Below the pieces are notes generated by a model that was not told where the DNA came from, made no database searches, and saw only the letters and a list, made by a program, of their open reading frames with translations. Position numbers and translations under genes: made by a program. A stretch of DNA of 64,000 nucleotides, from NCBI RefSeq assembly GCF_019402665.1, contig NZ_VSST01000003.1, positions 1 to 64,000 on the forward strand, given 5' to 3'. Positions 29,325-39,065 of the stretch are shown one piece after another (the first letter of the stretch is position 1; each line of letters begins with the position of its first letter). The DNA is from Bradyrhizobium canariense. Lineage in GTDB: Bacteria > Pseudomonadota > Alphaproteobacteria > Rhizobiales > Xanthobacteraceae.

Positions 29325-30857
29325 TCAGCCTTGGGCCGGCCTTCGGGGTGGCGGGACATTGGCGAGATACCAGTCGCGCAGATGGGCGAGCGCGGGATGC
29401 GCCAGCGAGCGCTGGAGATAGGTCCAGATCCGCGGCTGGTGACGCAGATAATGCGGCTTGCCGTCGCGGCGGTTGAGGCGGGCGAAGGTGCCGAGCAGAC
29501 GCGTGTTCCGCTGCGCCGACATGATGGCGTAGAGCTCCGCGAAGCCGGCCGCGTCGAAGCTCGCGGCGCTGGCGCGGCGCGCCTTGATGTAGCGCGACAG
29601 CAGCGTCAGTTCGATCGCCTCGGGCACATCGATGCGGGCGTCCTGGAGCAGCGACACCACGTCGTAGGATTGCGGCCCCAGCACGGTGTCCTGGAAATCG
29701 ATCACGCCGACGCGTTCGATGCCGGTGCGATTCCCGAGCCAGATCAGGTTCGGCGAGTGATAGTCGCGGATGATCCACGTCTTCGGCGAGGCCTGCGGCT
29801 TCTGCAGCAGCTCGCGCCACATCGCGAAAAATTCGGCGCGCTTCCCGTCGTCCAGCGGCGCGTTGCGATCGGGCAGGTACCATTCCGGCATCAACCCAAT
29901 TTCGGTCAGCAGTGCCTCGGTATCGAAGACGGGAATGGCGTAGGTCTGCCCCCCGAGCGGCAGCGTCTCCGGCAGCGTCTTGCCGTGCAGCACGGCTAGC
30001 AAATCGACGGCGGCTTCGTAGCGTTCGGTGATCGGGCGGGGCGGATCGCCCTCAATCACGCCTTCGCTGCCGAAGTCTTCGCTGACCAGGAATCCGTGGT
30101 CGAGGTCGGAATGATGGATCGCGGGCGCGGAGATTCCCTGCGCGCGCAGGCCCTCATCGATGGCGACGAAGGGTTTGATGTTTTCGGCGAGATGCACCGC
30201 GGCGCTGTAGGATTTTCCGTTGTACATCGCAGCGCCATCCGGGCGCTGCGGCGAGTTCATGAGGATGACGATCTCGTCGTCGCGCAGCAGCCGCGCATAG
30301 GAGCGCGTCGAGGCGTCGCCTGCCATCCGCTTGCGCGTTGCCTCCATGTAGCCGGATGCATCGAGGAATTCTCGCAGCGCCTTTAGCCGCGCGACGATGG
30401 CGGCAGCCTTGCCATAGCCGGTGATGTCGGCGGCGCGTGCGTTCGAGCCCAGTGCCGGCCGGTGCGTCAGCGCGATGTCGATGCGGTCTTGAGGCATCGC
30501 CGAGGGCGCGCGCTCCGGCCATTCGATCAGGACGAGGGTTGCTTCCGGCAGCGGCGACAGCCCGATCTCTTCGAGCTCGCTCTCGTCCTCGACGCGGTAG
30601 AGGTCGGCATGCATCACCGGGAATGGCGGCAGCTCGTAGCCCTGCACCAGCGTGAAGGTCGGGCTCGGCACTTCCAGTGCATCGTCGCCGGCGAGGTAGC
30701 GGATCATGGCTCGCGCCGCCGCGGTCTTGCCGGCCCCGAGATCGCCGGTGAGCGTGATGACATCGCCGGGGCCGACCAGCAGCGCGAGGTCGGCCATCAA
30801 TTGCGCAGTGGCCGTCTCGTTGTGGAGCGCGACGCAGAATGTGGTTGGCGCAGTCAT
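29325..30857 (-). CDS. TsaE-AmgK fusion: t6A ATPase and cell-wall amino-sugar kinase
   Basis: A 510-residue two-domain protein. Residues 1 to about 155 are TsaE, the P-loop ATPase of the tRNA t6A37 complex, with GDLGAGKT at 38-45, SPTFTLVQ and the HADLYR motif. From about residue 165 comes an aminoglycoside-phosphotransferase-type kinase with the catalytic loop RDYHSPN (Asp365, Asn370) and the metal motif GVIDFQD, matching AmgK, which phosphorylates MurNAc/GlcNAc at C1. I see no frameshift or internal stop, so this is a true fusion. Its start overlaps the divL stop by four bases. Confidence 0.9.
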   Translation of the reverse strand: MTAPTTFCVALHNETATAQLMADLALLVGPGDVITLTGDLGAGKTAAARAMIRYLAGDDALEVPSPTFTLVQGYELPPFPVMHADLYRVEDESELEEIGLSPLPEATLVLIEWPERAPSAMPQDRIDIALTHRPALGSNARAADITGYGKAAAIVARLKALREFLDASGYMEATRKRMAGDASTRSYARLLRDDEIVILMNSPQRPDGAAMYNGKSYSAAVHLAENIKPFVAIDEGLRAQGISAPAIHHSDLDHGFLVSEDFGSEGVIEGDPPRPITERYEAAVDLLAVLHGKTLPETLPLGGQTYAIPVFDTEALLTEIGLMPEWYLPDRNAPLDDGKRAEFFAMWRELLQKPQASPKTWIIRDYHSPNLIWLGNRTGIERVGVIDFQDTVLGPQSYDVVSLLQDARIDVPEAIELTLLSRYIKARRASAASFDAAGFAELYAIMSAQRNTRLLGTFARLNRRDGKPHYLRHQPRIWTYLQRSLAHPALAHLRDWYLANVPPPRRPAQG

Positions 30858-33358
30858 TCGGCGGCGTCGCGATGCGCCGCCTGGTCGGTCGGGAAATCAC
30901 AGACCACGACCGTGCCCCTGCCCACGATCGAATCGACCCGGATGTTGCCGCCATGCAACTCGACGAAGGAGCGCACCAGCGACAGGCCGAGCCCGGCGCC
31001 GCGATGACGCGAGCCTTGCGAGCGGCTCTCGAACCAGTTGAACACCTTGTCCTTCATGTCGGCAGGTATTCCAGGCCCGGAATCTGTCACCGTGAAGACC
31101 ACACTGCGTTCGGTGCGGCGGGCGCTGATGCCGACGGTGGAATCCGGTGGAGAAAACCCGACGGCATTGGCAAGGAGGTTATAGAGCACCTGCACCACGC
31201 GCTTCTCGTCGCCGGTGAAGCTGCCGACATCGGGCGCGATCTCGACCTTGAGGCGGATGCGGTCGGTGGCGAGCCGGTCCTGGAGACCCTCGGCGGCGAG
31301 CTCGATGGTCTTGCTGACGTCGACCGGGCCGAGTTCCAGCTTCATGGCGCCGGCGTCGATGGTGGCGAGATCCAGGATGTTGTTGGTCAGCGCCAGCAGC
31401 GCATTGGTCGATTTGGTGACGTAGTCGAGATATTCGGCCTGTTTCGGCGTCAGCGGCCCGGTCGAGGGATCGCTGAGGAAATGCGCGAAGCCGATGATGG
31501 TGGTGAGCGGCGAGCGCAGCTCGTAGGAGACGTGGTGGACGAAATCCACCTTCATCTGGTCGGCGGCCTCCAGCGCCTCGTTGCGCTCGCGCAGCGCGCG
31601 CTCGACGTTCTCGGTGTCGGTGATGTCCTGGAACGTCAGCATCGTGGCGCCGTCGTGCAGGGGCCTGATCATGCCGTCGAGCACGCTGCCGTCCTTGCGC
31701 TCCAGCTTCAGCGGAACGTCGGCGCGGCTCTCGATCGAGGTGACGGCCTCGCGGATCTGCCGCCAGACGATCGCGTCATCGAACAGCTGATGGCACCAGC
31801 CCTCGACGGTCTGGATGTGCGGCTCGTCGCGCATGGCGTCAGCGGACAGCTTCCACATCCGGACGAAGGCCGGGTTGAACAGCTGCGCCTTGCCGTTGCT
31901 GCCGAACACCGCGACGCCCTCGGCGAGGCTGTCCAGCGTCTCGCGCTGGACCCGGATCATGCCGTCGAAGCGGCGGGCAAGCTCGAGGCTCTCGGTGACG
32001 TCGTCGAACAGATAAGTGACGCCGCCTTCGGGGTTCGGCGTGGTGACGACGGAGAGCGCGCGGCCGTCGGGCAGGTACCAGGTGTCCTTGGCAGCCTCGA
32101 CCGCCCGATAGGCCTCGTGCAGCTTCGCCTTCCAGGCGCGGAAGTCCGGCTGCTCCGGCAATTTGCGCGCGGCGCGGAGCTTGTCGAGCACGCTGGAATC
32201 GTCAGGGTTGGCGTCGAGGAAGGTGCGGTCGAGGTCCCACAGCTGGCGGTAGGAATCATTGTAGAAGGCAAGCCGGCGCTGGCCGTCGAACACGGCAACG
32301 CCGGAGGAGAGCTGGTCGAGCGTGCGGCGATGCGCTTCCGCCATCCGCACCAGCGCCGAGCTCAAGGCATCCGCTTCGCTGGCATCAATGGCAACGCCGA
32401 CATTGCCGCCGCCGACATTGACGGCGCGCACGTCGTAGATGCGCCGCTCGCCGCCGATCACGATCGGCAGGCGCGAGGTGAAATTGGCCGTTTCCTTCAG
32501 CCCCCGCTCCATCGCGGTGCGGTCGGCGCTGTCGAGCAGCTCGAGCTTGCGCTCCTGGGCGTCGGTGATGCTGGCCGCCTCGGTCGCACGGACATAGGCG
32601 GGGTTGGCGTAAGCCAGCGCGCCGTTCTCGCCCTTGGCCCAGATCGGCCAGGGTGCGGCGGTCGCGAAGCCGCGCAGCATTTCCGTCTCGTCGGAGAGGG
32701 CCTTGTAACGCAGATTGGTCTCGGCCAGATCGCGGCGGAGCCCTGAGAGCTCGCGAATCCTGACGATGGCCTGGCCGCCGATGGCGCGGCCGATCGCCTC
32801 CAGCGTGTGGCCATGCGCGGTGGTGAGCGTCAGCTGGAACCCGTCGCCGCGGTCGCGCAGCGCATCGACCGCGTGATCCATCCGGAGCGCCGGTTCCGGC
32901 GGCAACCAGGTTCCAAACGCGAGCACGCGCTGTGGAGAGGAGTCGCGCGGCAGCACCATGGAGATGTCACCGGAGATCTGCGCGCGATTGTCGCCGGCCG
33001 GCCAGGAGATCAGGATCTGCGGCTCGGCGAACAGCAGTGCGCCGAAGCGGTCGGCCTGGAGCTGGAGTTCCCCGATCCGGGCGCGCAGCCGCGCCTCATT
33101 CTTCGCCGTGCGCACGCGCGTGCGCATCAGGAGGATCGCGGCGACCACCGAGAAGCCGAGCAAGGCCAGCGCGGTGGCCAGCACCGCGAGTTCCTGCCGG
33201 TTGAAATCCAGCAATGCTGAGAGTGTGTCGACGAGGTCGGCGGCCTCAGCCGGCGCAGCCGGCAGCAGCGCTGCGAGAGCGCTTCCCAACAAGCCGTTGC
33301 GCACGAGCGATGTGCACGACAGCAGCGTCCGACGCATCGACACGATCACGCCTGACAT
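30854..33358 (-). CDS. divL: DivL-like cell-cycle sensor kinase with tyrosine in the H-box
   Basis: An 834-residue membrane kinase. Hydrophobic segments lie at about residues 20-38 and 55-77, followed by coiled-coil and several PAS domains, then HisKA and HATPase domains. The H-box reads HHVSYELRSPL, with Tyr612 at the place of the phospho-accepting histidine, which is the hallmark of Caulobacter DivL. The ATPase has NLLANAVGFS, DSGPGIP and GAGLGLSLVRSF. DivL controls CckA and so CtrA phosphorylation at the cell pole. The frame is open to 33415; the ATG at 33358 gives the likely membrane N-terminus. It heads the tsaE-amgK/pilZ/murU run. Confidence 0.88.
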   Translation of the reverse strand: MSGVIVSMRRTLLSCTSLVRNGLLGSALAALLPAAPAEAADLVDTLSALLDFNRQELAVLATALALLGFSVVAAILLMRTRVRTAKNEARLRARIGELQLQADRFGALLFAEPQILISWPAGDNRAQISGDISMVLPRDSSPQRVLAFGTWLPPEPALRMDHAVDALRDRGDGFQLTLTTAHGHTLEAIGRAIGGQAIVRIRELSGLRRDLAETNLRYKALSDETEMLRGFATAAPWPIWAKGENGALAYANPAYVRATEAASITDAQERKLELLDSADRTAMERGLKETANFTSRLPIVIGGERRIYDVRAVNVGGGNVGVAIDASEADALSSALVRMAEAHRRTLDQLSSGVAVFDGQRRLAFYNDSYRQLWDLDRTFLDANPDDSSVLDKLRAARKLPEQPDFRAWKAKLHEAYRAVEAAKDTWYLPDGRALSVVTTPNPEGGVTYLFDDVTESLELARRFDGMIRVQRETLDSLAEGVAVFGSNGKAQLFNPAFVRMWKLSADAMRDEPHIQTVEGWCHQLFDDAIVWRQIREAVTSIESRADVPLKLERKDGSVLDGMIRPLHDGATMLTFQDITDTENVERALRERNEALEAADQMKVDFVHHVSYELRSPLTTIIGFAHFLSDPSTGPLTPKQAEYLDYVTKSTNALLALTNNILDLATIDAGAMKLELGPVDVSKTIELAAEGLQDRLATDRIRLKVEIAPDVGSFTGDEKRVVQVLYNLLANAVGFSPPDSTVGISARRTERSVVFTVTDSGPGIPADMKDKVFNWFESRSQGSRHRGAGLGLSLVRSFVELHGGNIRVDSIVGRGTVVVCDFPTDQAAHRDAAE

Positions 33359-33800
33359 AGTTGCCCCAAGATCGCACGAATTTGCGCGCGGCGACCCCCG
33401 TCGCGCGCGAATCAAACGACAATACCCTCACCGTGACTCCACCGGTAAGAGTCCAGACCGTGAACGCAACGGCGACCCCAAAAAAATGCGGGGCGCGGTG
33501 TTCCGGGCCGCGTCGTTCGTCGGGATGATTCGGTTGGGATTGTCGTGCGCGAGCGACCAATGAGATGAGACTCGATTGGCGCTCCAACGGAGGTGCGTTC
33601 CCTCCCCCCCTTGTGGGGGAGGGCTAGGGAGGGGGGTAGCCTAGGAAAAGGTGCCAGTTGTCGATGATGCAATGAGGATGGGTACGCTCTCGATAGAGTC
33701 CCCGAGCGGCACCCCCCTCCCTGCCCCTCCCCCACAAGGGGGGAGGGAACGGAGAGAGCGCCGATGTCGGACTCGATTCGACTTCAGCGCGTCACCGCGC
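33359..33800. promoter_or_regulatory. divL upstream region: eight GANTC sites and an inverted repeat
   Basis: The 442 bases between dut and divL hold no convincing gene. GANTC, the CcrM methylation site, occurs at 33409, 33435, 33449, 33527, 33569, 33696, 33770 and 33775. At 33597-33750 lies a large inverted repeat with poly-C/poly-G arms (below). The region probably contains the divL promoter. Confidence 0.55.
33597..33750. repeat. GTTCCCTCCCCCC inverted repeat
   Basis: The left arm 33597-33637 (GTTCCCTCCCCCCTTGTGGG-like, then GGGAGGGGGGT) pairs with the right arm 33711-33750 (ACCCCCCTCCC then CACAAGGGGGGAGGGAAC). The arms are about 40 bases with few mismatches, around a 73-base loop. This is one more dispersed palindromic repeat family. 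Confidence 0.85.
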
Positions 33801-34259
33801 CTAGCGGCCGGTCGAGCCGAATCCGCCGGCACCGCGGTCGGTCGCTGACAGGGTCGCCACGGGAACCAGCGCGGCCTGCACCATTGGCGCGATCACCATC
33901 TGTGCGATGCGCTCGCCGCGCTTGACCACGAAGGCGGTCTGGCCGTGGTTGATCAGGATCACCTTGATCTCGCCGCGATAGTCCGCGTCGATCGTGCCCG
34001 GTGAGTTCAGCACGGTGACGCCGTGCTTGGCGGCAAGGCCGGAACGCGGCCGCACCTGCGCCTCGTACCCGGGCGGCAACGCTATCGCGAGGCCCGTCGG
34101 CACCAGCGCGTATTGGCAGGGCGCGAGCGTCAGCGGCTCGTTCTCGGGCACCGCCGCCATGAGGTCGAGACCGGCGGCATCATTGGTCTGGTAGGCCGGC
34201 AGCGGCAGCCCTTCCGCATGGGGCAGGCGCTGCAGTTCGACGGTGACTTTGGTGCTCAA
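33801..34259 (-). CDS. dut: dUTP diphosphatase
   Basis: A 152-residue trimeric dUTPase that makes dUMP and keeps uracil out of DNA. The five motifs are visible, including [47 protein letters not shown] and the C-terminal [10 protein letters not shown]. The start codon is TTG, overlapping the coaBC stop (TTGA), which indicates coupling. The dut-coaBC pair is widespread. Confidence 0.97.
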   Translation of the reverse strand: MSTKVTVELQRLPHAEGLPLPAYQTNDAAGLDLMAAVPENEPLTLAPCQYALVPTGLAIALPPGYEAQVRPRSGLAAKHGVTVLNSPGTIDADYRGEIKVILINHGQTAFVVKRGERIAQMVIAPMVQAALVPVATLSATDRGAGGFGSTGR

Positions 34260-35707
34260 GATGCGGGCTCCCGGGATTTGCCGGTCACGCTCTTTGCGAT
34301 ATGCGCGACCAGTTCAATGGCGACCTGTTCCTTGGTCATCGCCGGCCAGGAATCAACTGCAATCTCGCCGTTATCGGCACCATTGTTGCGGCTGATGAGG
34401 TGCACGGTGTTGCGGTCCCCGCCCATCACGCCGGTTGCGGGAGAGACGTCGTTGGCGACAATCCAATCGCAGCCCTTGCGGGCAAGCTTCGACTTCGCGT
34501 TGTCGATGAGGTGCTCGGTCTCGGCGGCAAAGCCGATCACCAGTGGCGGACGCTTGTCGGTCAGTTTCGAGATCGTCGCGAGGATATCGGGGTTCTCGAC
34601 CAGCTGGAGCGGCGGCATGCCGGCCGAGGTCTTCTTCAGCTTCTGCTCGCCTTCATTGACGACCCGCCAGTCGGCGACTGCGGCGGCGAAGATCGCGATG
34701 TCAGCGGGAAGCGCGGCCTGCACCTGCTCCAGCATCTGCCGCGCCGATTCCACATACTTGACCGTCACGCCCTGGGGATCGCTGAGATCGACCGGGCCGC
34801 TGACCAGGATCACCTCGGCGCCCGCGGCCTGTGCGGCGGCGGCGATCGCAAAGCCCTGCTTGCCGGAGGATCGGTTGGCGATGTAGCGCACCGGGTCGAT
34901 CGGCTCGTGGGTCGGGCCTGCGGTGATCAGCACGCGCTTGCCGGCGAGTGGGCGCGGCACCGGCGGCCGCAGCAGCCGCTCGGCGGCGGTCGCAATCTCG
35001 ATCGCTTCGGACATGCGGCCGATGCCGGCTTCACCTGCTTCCGCCATCTCGCCGGAATTCGGCCCGATCAACATCACGCCGTCGCGTTGAAGCTGCGCGA
35101 CATTGCGCCGCGTCGCCGCGTTGTTCCACATCAGCGGATTCATGGCCGGCGCGAGCAGGACCTTGCGGTTGGTCGCGAGCAGGATGGCGCTGGCGAGATC
35201 GTCGGCATGGCCGTTGGCCATCTTGGCCATCAAATCCGCGGTCGCAGGCGCCACCACGATCAGGTCGCACTCCCGCGCCAGCCGGATATGACCGGCGTCG
35301 AACTCGCTCTGGGGATCGAACAGGTCGGTGTAGACGCGCTCGTGCGAGAGCGCGCTCACGGCCAGCGCGGTGACGAATTGCTGCGCCGCCTTGGTCAGCA
35401 CGCAGCGGACCTCGATCCGCCGCTCCTTGAGCCTTCGGATCAGGTCGAGCGATTTGTACGCCGCGATCCCGCCGCCGATGATCAGGGTGACGCTGGCTTC
35501 TGGAACGGCGCCGGTGCGTTGAGGAATCGGGGTGGTGAAGGCCGCGGGCGGCGCCGTGAACGGCGTCAGGGGCTCCTCACGGCCTTCGATCAGCTCCCCG
35601 AGGATGACCCGGACCTCTTCCTCGACCGACCTGCGGTTCTTGGCCGAGCGCAGCCTGAGGTAAGTTTTGATGCCTTCGTCGAGCTTGCGAATGGTCAGGC
35701 TCGCCAT
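34256..35707 (-). CDS. coaBC: CoaBC with an N-terminal ribbon-helix-helix domain
   Basis: A 483-residue protein. Residues 1 to about 45 look like a FitA-type ribbon-helix-helix antitoxin domain (start [12 protein letters not shown], then [12 protein letters not shown]). A proline/alanine-rich linker follows, then CoaC (phosphopantothenoylcysteine decarboxylase) from about residue 73 with [11 protein letters not shown], then CoaB (ligase) with [23 protein letters not shown] and AAAVADWR. Together they make 4'-phosphopantetheine for CoA. The start ATG at 35707 has a GGAGGGG site. The added DNA-binding domain and two upstream dyads suggest self-regulation. It overlaps dut. Confidence 0.94.
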   Translation of the reverse strand: MASLTIRKLDEGIKTYLRLRSAKNRRSVEEEVRVILGELIEGREEPLTPFTAPPAAFTTPIPQRTGAVPEASVTLIIGGGIAAYKSLDLIRRLKERRIEVRCVLTKAAQQFVTALAVSALSHERVYTDLFDPQSEFDAGHIRLARECDLIVVAPATADLMAKMANGHADDLASAILLATNRKVLLAPAMNPLMWNNAATRRNVAQLQRDGVMLIGPNSGEMAEAGEAGIGRMSEAIEIATAAERLLRPPVPRPLAGKRVLITAGPTHEPIDPVRYIANRSSGKQGFAIAAAAQAAGAEVILVSGPVDLSDPQGVTVKYVESARQMLEQVQAALPADIAIFAAAVADWRVVNEGEQKLKKTSAGMPPLQLVENPDILATISKLTDKRPPLVIGFAAETEHLIDNAKSKLARKGCDWIVANDVSPATGVMGGDRNTVHLISRNNGADNGEIAVDSWPAMTKEQVAIELVAHIAKSVTGKSREPAS

Positions 35708-35733
35708 GACGCCCCTCCAGCACAAATGATAGC

Positions 35734-35766
35734 GATGCTAGCATCTGTGTGATTGCACTGCAATCA
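35734..35766. promoter_or_regulatory. Two perfect dyads upstream of coaBC
   Basis: The first dyad is the perfect palindrome GATGCTAGCATC (35734-35745). The second is TGATTGCA-N-TGCAATCA (35750-35766), overlapping the ubiB stop. A TGATAGCG half-site-like sequence abuts the first at 35727-35734. They sit 27 to 59 bases before the coaBC start on the minus strand, where an operator would be expected. Confidence 0.6.
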
Positions 35767-37338
35767 AAGATTCCGGACGGCGATCAGGATGCCGATGAAG
35801 GTCGCGGCAATGATCCAGAGCGCCACGGTGCGCCAACGGTTCTTGCGGCCCTCGCTGCGGCCCATCGCCGCGATGCTCTCCGGCGACAGCCGGATGCCCT
35901 CCCGGGTCATGGTCTCCAGCTGTTCGAGCACCGCAACCGAGCGCTCGGCGATGTCAGGCAGACGCATCAGGATGCGCGCGAGATCGCCGGTCCCGGAGAT
36001 CGCGCCCTGGACCCGGCCGATCGGGCCGAGATTGCGCTCGATCCATTCCCGCACCACGGGGTCGGCGACCTTCCAGATGTCGAGCTTGGGATCGAAGCCG
36101 CGTGCCACGCCCTCGACCACCACCATGGTTTTCTGGAGCAGGATCAGCTCGGGCCGCGTGGTCATGTCGAACAGGCCGGTGACCTCGAGCAGCAGCGTCA
36201 GCAGCCGCGCCATCGAGATCTCTTCCGCCGTGCGGTTGTGAATGGGCTCGCCGATGGCGCGGATCGCTTGCGCGAAGTTCTCGACCGAGTGATGCGCGGG
36301 CACATAGCCCGCCTCGAAGTGCACTTCCGCGACGCGACGATAGTCGCGGGTGATGAAGCCGAGCAGGATTTCGGCGAGGAAGCGCCGCTCCTTCATGCCG
36401 AGCCGGCCCATGATGCCGAAATCAACCGCGACGAGGCGACCCGCGTCATCCAGGAACAGATTGCCCGGGTGCATGTCGGCATGGAAGAAGCCGTCGCGCA
36501 GCGCGTGGCGCAGGAAGCTCTGAATCACCTTGCGGCCGAGATCGGGCAGGTCGACCTGCGATTCTGCCAGGCGCTTGTGATCGTTCAGCGCGATGCCGTC
36601 GATCCATTCCATCGTCAGCACGTTATGCGTGGTACGGTCCCAATCGACGGTCGGTACGCGGAAATCAGGATCGTCGCGCGTGTTCTCCGCCATTTCCGAC
36701 AGCGCCGCGGCCTCGAGGCGCAGGTCCATCTCCATCGCGACCGAACGCGACATGGTGTTGATGACCTCGATGAGGCGCAGGCGCCGCGCCTCGGACGAAT
36801 AGGATTCGGCCTTGTATGCGACGAAGAAGAAGTCGGAGAGGTCGCGGCGGAAGCGTGCGGCCACGTTCGGCCGCAGCACTTTCACGGCGACCGCCTTGCG
36901 GATGCCGTCGCGCAGGACCTCGCCGCGATGTACCTGTGCGATCGAGGCGGCTGCGACCGGCGCACTAAGGCTCGCGAACACATCGGTCAGCGGCCGTTCC
37001 AGCGAGGTCGCGATCACGGCTTCCGCTTCGGCTTGCGAGAACGGCGGCAGGCGGTCCTGAAGGCTTTCGAGATCGCGCGCCATGATGACGCCGACGACGT
37101 CGGGGCGGGTCGCCAGAAATTGTCCAAGCTTGAGATAGGCCGGGCCCATCCGGGTCAGCGCACGCGACAGCCGCGGGCCGTGCTTCGGGCCGCGCCGCTC
37201 GATGATGCGCGCAAGCTTCAGCGCGAGCTGCCCGGGCGGCGGCACCAGGCTCGGATCGACGGCGCCGAACACGCCCTCGCGCGCAAAGACGAACGCGGCG
37301 CGCATCAGGCGCGCACTATGGGTTATGGCAGAGATCAC
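35764..37338 (-). CDS. ubiB: UbiB, ABC1/ADCK-family ubiquinone biosynthesis protein
   Basis: A 524-residue atypical protein-kinase-like ATPase required for ubiquinone synthesis. The KxGQ signature is in [24 protein letters not shown] is the Ala-rich loop, and [10 protein letters not shown] and [11 protein letters not shown] are the catalytic and metal loops. One C-terminal membrane helix at about residues 505-522 anchors it. Its ATG overlaps the ubiE stop (ATGA). Confidence 0.96.
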   Translation of the reverse strand: MISAITHSARLMRAAFVFAREGVFGAVDPSLVPPPGQLALKLARIIERRGPKHGPRLSRALTRMGPAYLKLGQFLATRPDVVGVIMARDLESLQDRLPPFSQAEAEAVIATSLERPLTDVFASLSAPVAAASIAQVHRGEVLRDGIRKAVAVKVLRPNVAARFRRDLSDFFFVAYKAESYSSEARRLRLIEVINTMSRSVAMEMDLRLEAAALSEMAENTRDDPDFRVPTVDWDRTTHNVLTMEWIDGIALNDHKRLAESQVDLPDLGRKVIQSFLRHALRDGFFHADMHPGNLFLDDAGRLVAVDFGIMGRLGMKERRFLAEILLGFITRDYRRVAEVHFEAGYVPAHHSVENFAQAIRAIGEPIHNRTAEEISMARLLTLLLEVTGLFDMTTRPELILLQKTMVVVEGVARGFDPKLDIWKVADPVVREWIERNLGPIGRVQGAISGTGDLARILMRLPDIAERSVAVLEQLETMTREGIRLSPESIAAMGRSEGRKNRWRTVALWIIAATFIGILIAVRNL

Positions 37339-38096
37339 AAACGCCAGCCCGAATGCAGTGCGACGATGCCGCCGGACAATATCTGCCAGTTCACGCGGGC
37401 GAAGCCGGCGTCACGGATCATGTCGGCGAAGGCGTTGGGTCTTGGAAACTTGCGGATCGACTCGACCAGATATTGGTAGGACTCGGCGTCACCCGTGATC
37501 ATGCGGCCGAGCGGCGGGATCACCTTGAACGAGAACAGGTCATAAAGGCGATCCAGCCCGGGCATCTCGACGGTGGAGAATTCCAGGCAGAGGAAGCGGC
37601 TGCCTGGCTTGAGCACGCGATAGGCTTCGGCCAACGCGAGATCGATCCGCGGCACATTGCGAATGCCGAAAGCGATCGTATATGCGTCGAAGCTGCGGTC
37701 GGCGAAAGCGAGCGCTTCGGCATTGCCTTCGACGAAATCGACCTGGGTCTCGAGATGCCGCTTGGCGGCGCGCTCGCGGCCTACCTCCAGCATCCCGGAA
37801 TTGATGTCGCAGACGGTGGCATGGAAGCCGGGGCCTGCGGCGTTGGCGGCGCGGAAGGAGATGTCGCCGGTGCCGCCGGCGACGTCGAGCAGCGCGAACG
37901 GCCGGTCGCCTCGCGGCGGGTCGAGCGCGGTGATCATGATGTCCTTCCAGACCCGATGCAGGCCGCCGGACATCAAATCGTTCATCAAATCATAGCGCGA
38001 CGCCACGCTGTGAAACACATCGTTCACCAGCGTCTGCTTGTCGCCCAGGGGCACGTCCCTGAAGCCAAAATGCGTGGTTTCGCCCGGCCGATCCAT
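37335..38096 (-). CDS. ubiE: UbiE, ubiquinone/menaquinone C-methyltransferase
   Basis: A 253-residue SAM-dependent methyltransferase that C-methylates the ubiquinone ring intermediate. Motif I is [38 protein letters not shown] and the LCLEFSTVE segment are characteristic of UbiE/COQ5. It is divergent from mutM (81-base gap) and translationally coupled to ubiB. Confidence 0.97.
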   Translation of the reverse strand: MDRPGETTHFGFRDVPLGDKQTLVNDVFHSVASRYDLMNDLMSGGLHRVWKDIMITALDPPRGDRPFALLDVAGGTGDISFRAANAAGPGFHATVCDINSGMLEVGRERAAKRHLETQVDFVEGNAEALAFADRSFDAYTIAFGIRNVPRIDLALAEAYRVLKPGSRFLCLEFSTVEMPGLDRLYDLFSFKVIPPLGRMITGDAESYQYLVESIRKFPRPNAFADMIRDAGFARVNWQILSGGIVALHSGWRL

Positions 38097-38177
38097 TACT
38101 CTACTCCACGAGGCGGACCATAGCGCGCCCGCCGCAATGGCGCTATCACACCGCCCTCATAAGGTGAATGCCTGACC

Positions 38178-39059
38178 ATGCCCGAATTGCCCGAAGTCGA
38201 GACCGTCCGCCGCGGCCTTCAGCCTGTCATGGAGGGCGCAAAAATCCTGGTCGCGGAGGCCCGCAGGCCCGATTTGCGCTTTCCCTTCCAGCCGGATTTC
38301 GTGGCCCGACTGAAGGGGCAGGTCGTCACGGGGCTCGGCCGCCGTGCAAAATATCTCATCGCCGATCTCGCCTCCGGCGACGTGCTGTTGATGCATCTGG
38401 GCATGTCGGGCTCGTTTCGCGTCATCAAGCCGGACAACGAGGTAGCGCCCGGCGAGTTTCACTATCCGCGAGCCAAGGACTCCACGCACGATCACGTGCT
38501 GTTTCGGATGTCCTCCGGCGCCGACATCATCTTCAACGATCCGCGCCGCTTCGGTTACATGAAAGTGATCGCGCGCAGTGCGCTCGACGACGAGCCACTG
38601 CTGCGCGGGCTCGGCCCCGAGCCGCTCGGCAACGAATTCGACGCTGCGATGCTGGCGCGATCCTGCGCAGGCAAGACCACGAGCCTGAAAGCCGCGTTGC
38701 TCGATCAGCGCGTGGTCGCCGGGCTCGGTAATATCTATGTCTGCGAAGCCCTGCATCGCTCGCATCTGTCGCCGCGCCGGATCGCGGCGACACTCTCGAC
38801 CAAGAAGGGCGAGACGACGGACCACGCAAAGCGATTGGTCGGCGCGATCCACACCGTGCTGAACGATGCGATCAAAGCCGGCGGATCGTCATTGCGCGAC
38901 CACCGCCAGACCTCGGGCGAGCTCGGCTATTTCCAGCACTCGTTCAAGGTCTATGACCGCGAGGGCGAGAAATGCACCACGCCGCGATGCGGCGGCATCG
39001 TCAAGCGTTTCACGCAGAACGGCCGGTCGACCTTCTGGTGTCCGAAATGTCAGAAATAG
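38178..39059 (+). CDS. mutM: Formamidopyrimidine-DNA glycosylase
   Basis: A 293-residue bifunctional glycosylase/AP lyase that removes 8-oxoguanine. The N-terminal [13 protein letters not shown] gives the catalytic Pro and Glu after Met removal, the HLGMSGSF loop and the helix-two-turn-helix [18 protein letters not shown] (parts) follow, and the C-terminal zinc finger has CTTPRCGG and CPKCQK. About 20 residues longer than the E. coli enzyme because of a longer central loop. The next gene starts 7 bases later. Confidence 0.98.
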   Translation: MPELPEVETVRRGLQPVMEGAKILVAEARRPDLRFPFQPDFVARLKGQVVTGLGRRAKYLIADLASGDVLLMHLGMSGSFRVIKPDNEVAPGEFHYPRAKDSTHDHVLFRMSSGADIIFNDPRRFGYMKVIARSALDDEPLLRGLGPEPLGNEFDAAMLARSCAGKTTSLKAALLDQRVVAGLGNIYVCEALHRSHLSPRRIAATLSTKKGETTDHAKRLVGAIHTVLNDAIKAGGSSLRDHRQTSGELGYFQHSFKVYDREGEKCTTPRCGGIVKRFTQNGRSTFWCPKCQK

Positions 39060-39065
39060 CTGCTC

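Noticed and set aside
30839..32746. 635-residue open frame antisense to divL
   Set aside because: Shadow of the divL kinase; no domain or initiation signal.
33597..33750. Possible CRISPR or transposon end
   Set aside because: Only one palindrome, no spacers, no target-site duplication or transposase.
34256..35707. A toxin-antitoxin locus
   Set aside because: The antitoxin-like domain is fused to CoaBC and no PIN-type toxin frame lies next to it.
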